Origin: Bacteroidales bacterium
Lineage (GTDB): Bacteria > Bacteroidota > Bacteroidia > Bacteroidales > UBA3663
Reading direction: 5' to 3'
Length of the DNA: 6,760 nucleotides
Assembly (NCBI GenBank): GCA_030526445.1
Contig: JAUNCV010000077.1
Coordinates: 765-7,524 of the forward strand
The notes under the pieces were generated by a model. The model was not told the origin of the DNA. It worked only from the letters and a program-made list of their open reading frames with translations, and searched no databases. Numbering within the stretch: the stretch's first letter is position 1; each line of letters starts with the position of its first letter. This document shows, piece after piece, positions 5,785 to 6,760 of this stretch. Position numbers and translations under genes: made by a program.

Positions 5785-6760
5785 ATGAAAAGACTCTTAC
5801 TTTATATTCTGTTTGCCGCTTTCGCTTTCACTTCGGTTCAGGCCTACTCGTTGCAAGAGGCCAAGAACTGGGTCAACACTCAGCAGTATGCCAAAGCGGT
5901 CGAAGCCTATCGCGAACTCATGAAGTCGGGTGCCAATGCCCGCAATGCCGATGCCTGCAAGCTCTATGGTCAGGCGCTTTGCATGACGGGTGCCTATGCC
6001 GAGTCTGTGCCCTATCTGCTCACGGCCACCAAGGGCAACAAGTCGGGGGCATGGTGGTATTTAGGCATCAGCCGCCAGCATCTCTATGACTTCTCTGGTG
6101 CCATCGAGGCCCTTGAGAAATACAAGTCAACCTGCCGCAAAGATTCGCACTGGATTCCTCGCACTGACAGCATCATTGCCGAATGCGAGATCGGTCTGAA
6201 GGGCATCAACCATGTGCAAGACATTGTCATCATCGATAGCATGATTGTCGATCGCAAGTCGTTCTTCGAATACTATCGTCTGGGTGCCGAGTCGGGCAAG
6301 GTGCGCAATGGTTTCTTCGAGAATCAGGCGGCCGACTATCGCCTCTGGGCCGAAGTTGACAGCACCCAGGAGTATCACCTCTTCGAGCAGCACAAGTTCG
6401 GCAACGAGTGGGCCGACCCTCAGATCATTGAGTCGATCGATGCCGAAGGCTTTGCCCTCTGCTTCCCTTTCCTTCGTTCCGATAGCGAGACCCTCTTCTT
6501 TGCCAGCAACCGCACTCCGGGCTATGGTGGCTTCGATATCTACAAGACCCACTACAATGCCGAGGGCGAGAGCTACTTCACCCCCGAGCGCTTGGGCATG
6601 CCATTCAACTCGCCTTTCGATGACTATCTGCTTGCCATCGATGAGACCCACATGGTGGGCTGGTGGGCCACCAATCGCAATGTAACTGACAATGAGGTTT
6701 GTATCTACCTTTTTCAGTTCGAAGAGGAGCCCGAATATCTTCCGGGTCCTAACACAGACC
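5785..6760 (+). CDS. Secreted TPR and PD40 (WD40-like propeller) repeat protein (partial, C-terminus off the right edge)
   Basis: From the ATG at 5785 the frame stays open for 325 codons to the window edge. Residues 1-20 are a signal peptide (MKRLLLYILFAAFAFTSVQA) with no lipobox, so the protein is exported. Residues 21-118 form helical TPR-like repeats: AKNWVNTQQYAKAVEAYREL (26-45), then LYGQALCMTGAYAESVPYLL, then AWWYLGISRQHLYDFSGAIE. A linker carries VQDIVIIDSMIVDRKSFFEYY (144-164, partly quoted). From about residue 215 come PD40-like blades: TLFFASNRTPGYGGFDIYKT (236-255) and a second blade around 280-310 with LLAIDETHMVGWWATNR. PD40 blades of the SNRxGGxGGxDIY type occur in Bacteroidetes envelope proteins, including OmpA-linked and type IX secretion-associated ones. 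The visible part gives no sign of an OmpA domain, which could lie beyond the edge. The function is unknown; an envelope scaffold or peptidoglycan/outer-membrane association is a guess. Confidence 0.85.
   Translation, partial: MKRLLLYILFAAFAFTSVQAYSLQEAKNWVNTQQYAKAVEAYRELMKSGANARNADACKLYGQALCMTGAYAESVPYLLTATKGNKSGAWWYLGISRQHLYDFSGAIEALEKYKSTCRKDSHWIPRTDSIIAECEIGLKGINHVQDIVIIDSMIVDRKSFFEYYRLGAESGKVRNGFFENQAADYRLWAEVDSTQEYHLFEQHKFGNEWADPQIIESIDAEGFALCFPFLRSDSETLFFASNRTPGYGGFDIYKTHYNAEGESYFTPERLGMPFNSPFDDYLLAIDETHMVGWWATNRNVTDNEVCIYLFQFEEEPEYLPGPNTD

Noticed and set aside
6127..6651. Minus-strand open frame of 174 codons inside the TPR/PD40 gene
   Set aside because: The plus-strand protein has a signal peptide, a promoter and PD40 motifs. 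The minus-strand frame has none of these.
1..6760. Possible defence system, mobile element, CRISPR array or attachment site
   Set aside because: No transposase, integrase, nuclease, regularly spaced repeats or terminal inverted repeats were seen. All seven genes fit ordinary chromosomal envelope and metabolic functions.

Overview
The window looks like chromosomal DNA from a Bacteroidales bacterium, most likely Prevotella-like. Three lines of evidence support this. Upstream of three transcription units there is a Bacteroidetes-type -7 box (TAnnTTTG), with no Shine-Dalgarno-like sequence needed to place the starts. Two proteins belong to families I know mainly from Bacteroidetes: a DUF4294 protein and a ComEA/HHH-associated barrel protein. 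There is also a glsA-glsB pair for glycine lipid synthesis. The genus is an inference. I see no mobile element, tRNA, rRNA, CRISPR array or long repeat, and no gene-free stretch over about 150 bp.

Left part (1-1745): a divergent pair. A secreted, probably outer-membrane barrel protein runs leftwards off the edge. It resembles the Bacteroidales 'helix-hairpin-helix domain-containing protein' family but seems to lack the HHH segment. Facing the other way is a complete secreted DUF4294 protein, whose -7 box ends only 5 nt before its ATG. A strong intrinsic terminator closes that gene.

Central part (1752-5659): four closely packed minus-strand genes read as one operon from a TATCTTTG promoter at 5652-5659. 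The order is polyprenol-phosphate mannose synthase, class I dihydroorotase (pyrC), glsA (O-acyltransferase) and glsB (N-acyltransferase). The junctions are a 20-bp gap, a 1-nt TGATG overlap and an 8-bp gap. GlsB is expected to N-acylate glycine with a beta-hydroxy fatty acid and GlsA to esterify that hydroxyl, giving membrane glycine lipids. The first gene supplies a lipid-linked mannose donor. The operon therefore mixes two envelope functions with a pyrimidine biosynthesis step.

Right part (5754-6760): divergent from the operon, a secreted TPR plus PD40 beta-propeller-like protein of unknown function starts from its own TATTTTTG promoter and runs off the right edge.

Most of this is conserved housekeeping and envelope biology. 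I do not see a clear-cut new defence or mobile system. The points most worth a second look are the HHH-less barrel protein, the coupling of glycine lipid genes to pyrC and the mannose synthase, and the uncharacterised secreted TPR/PD40 protein.
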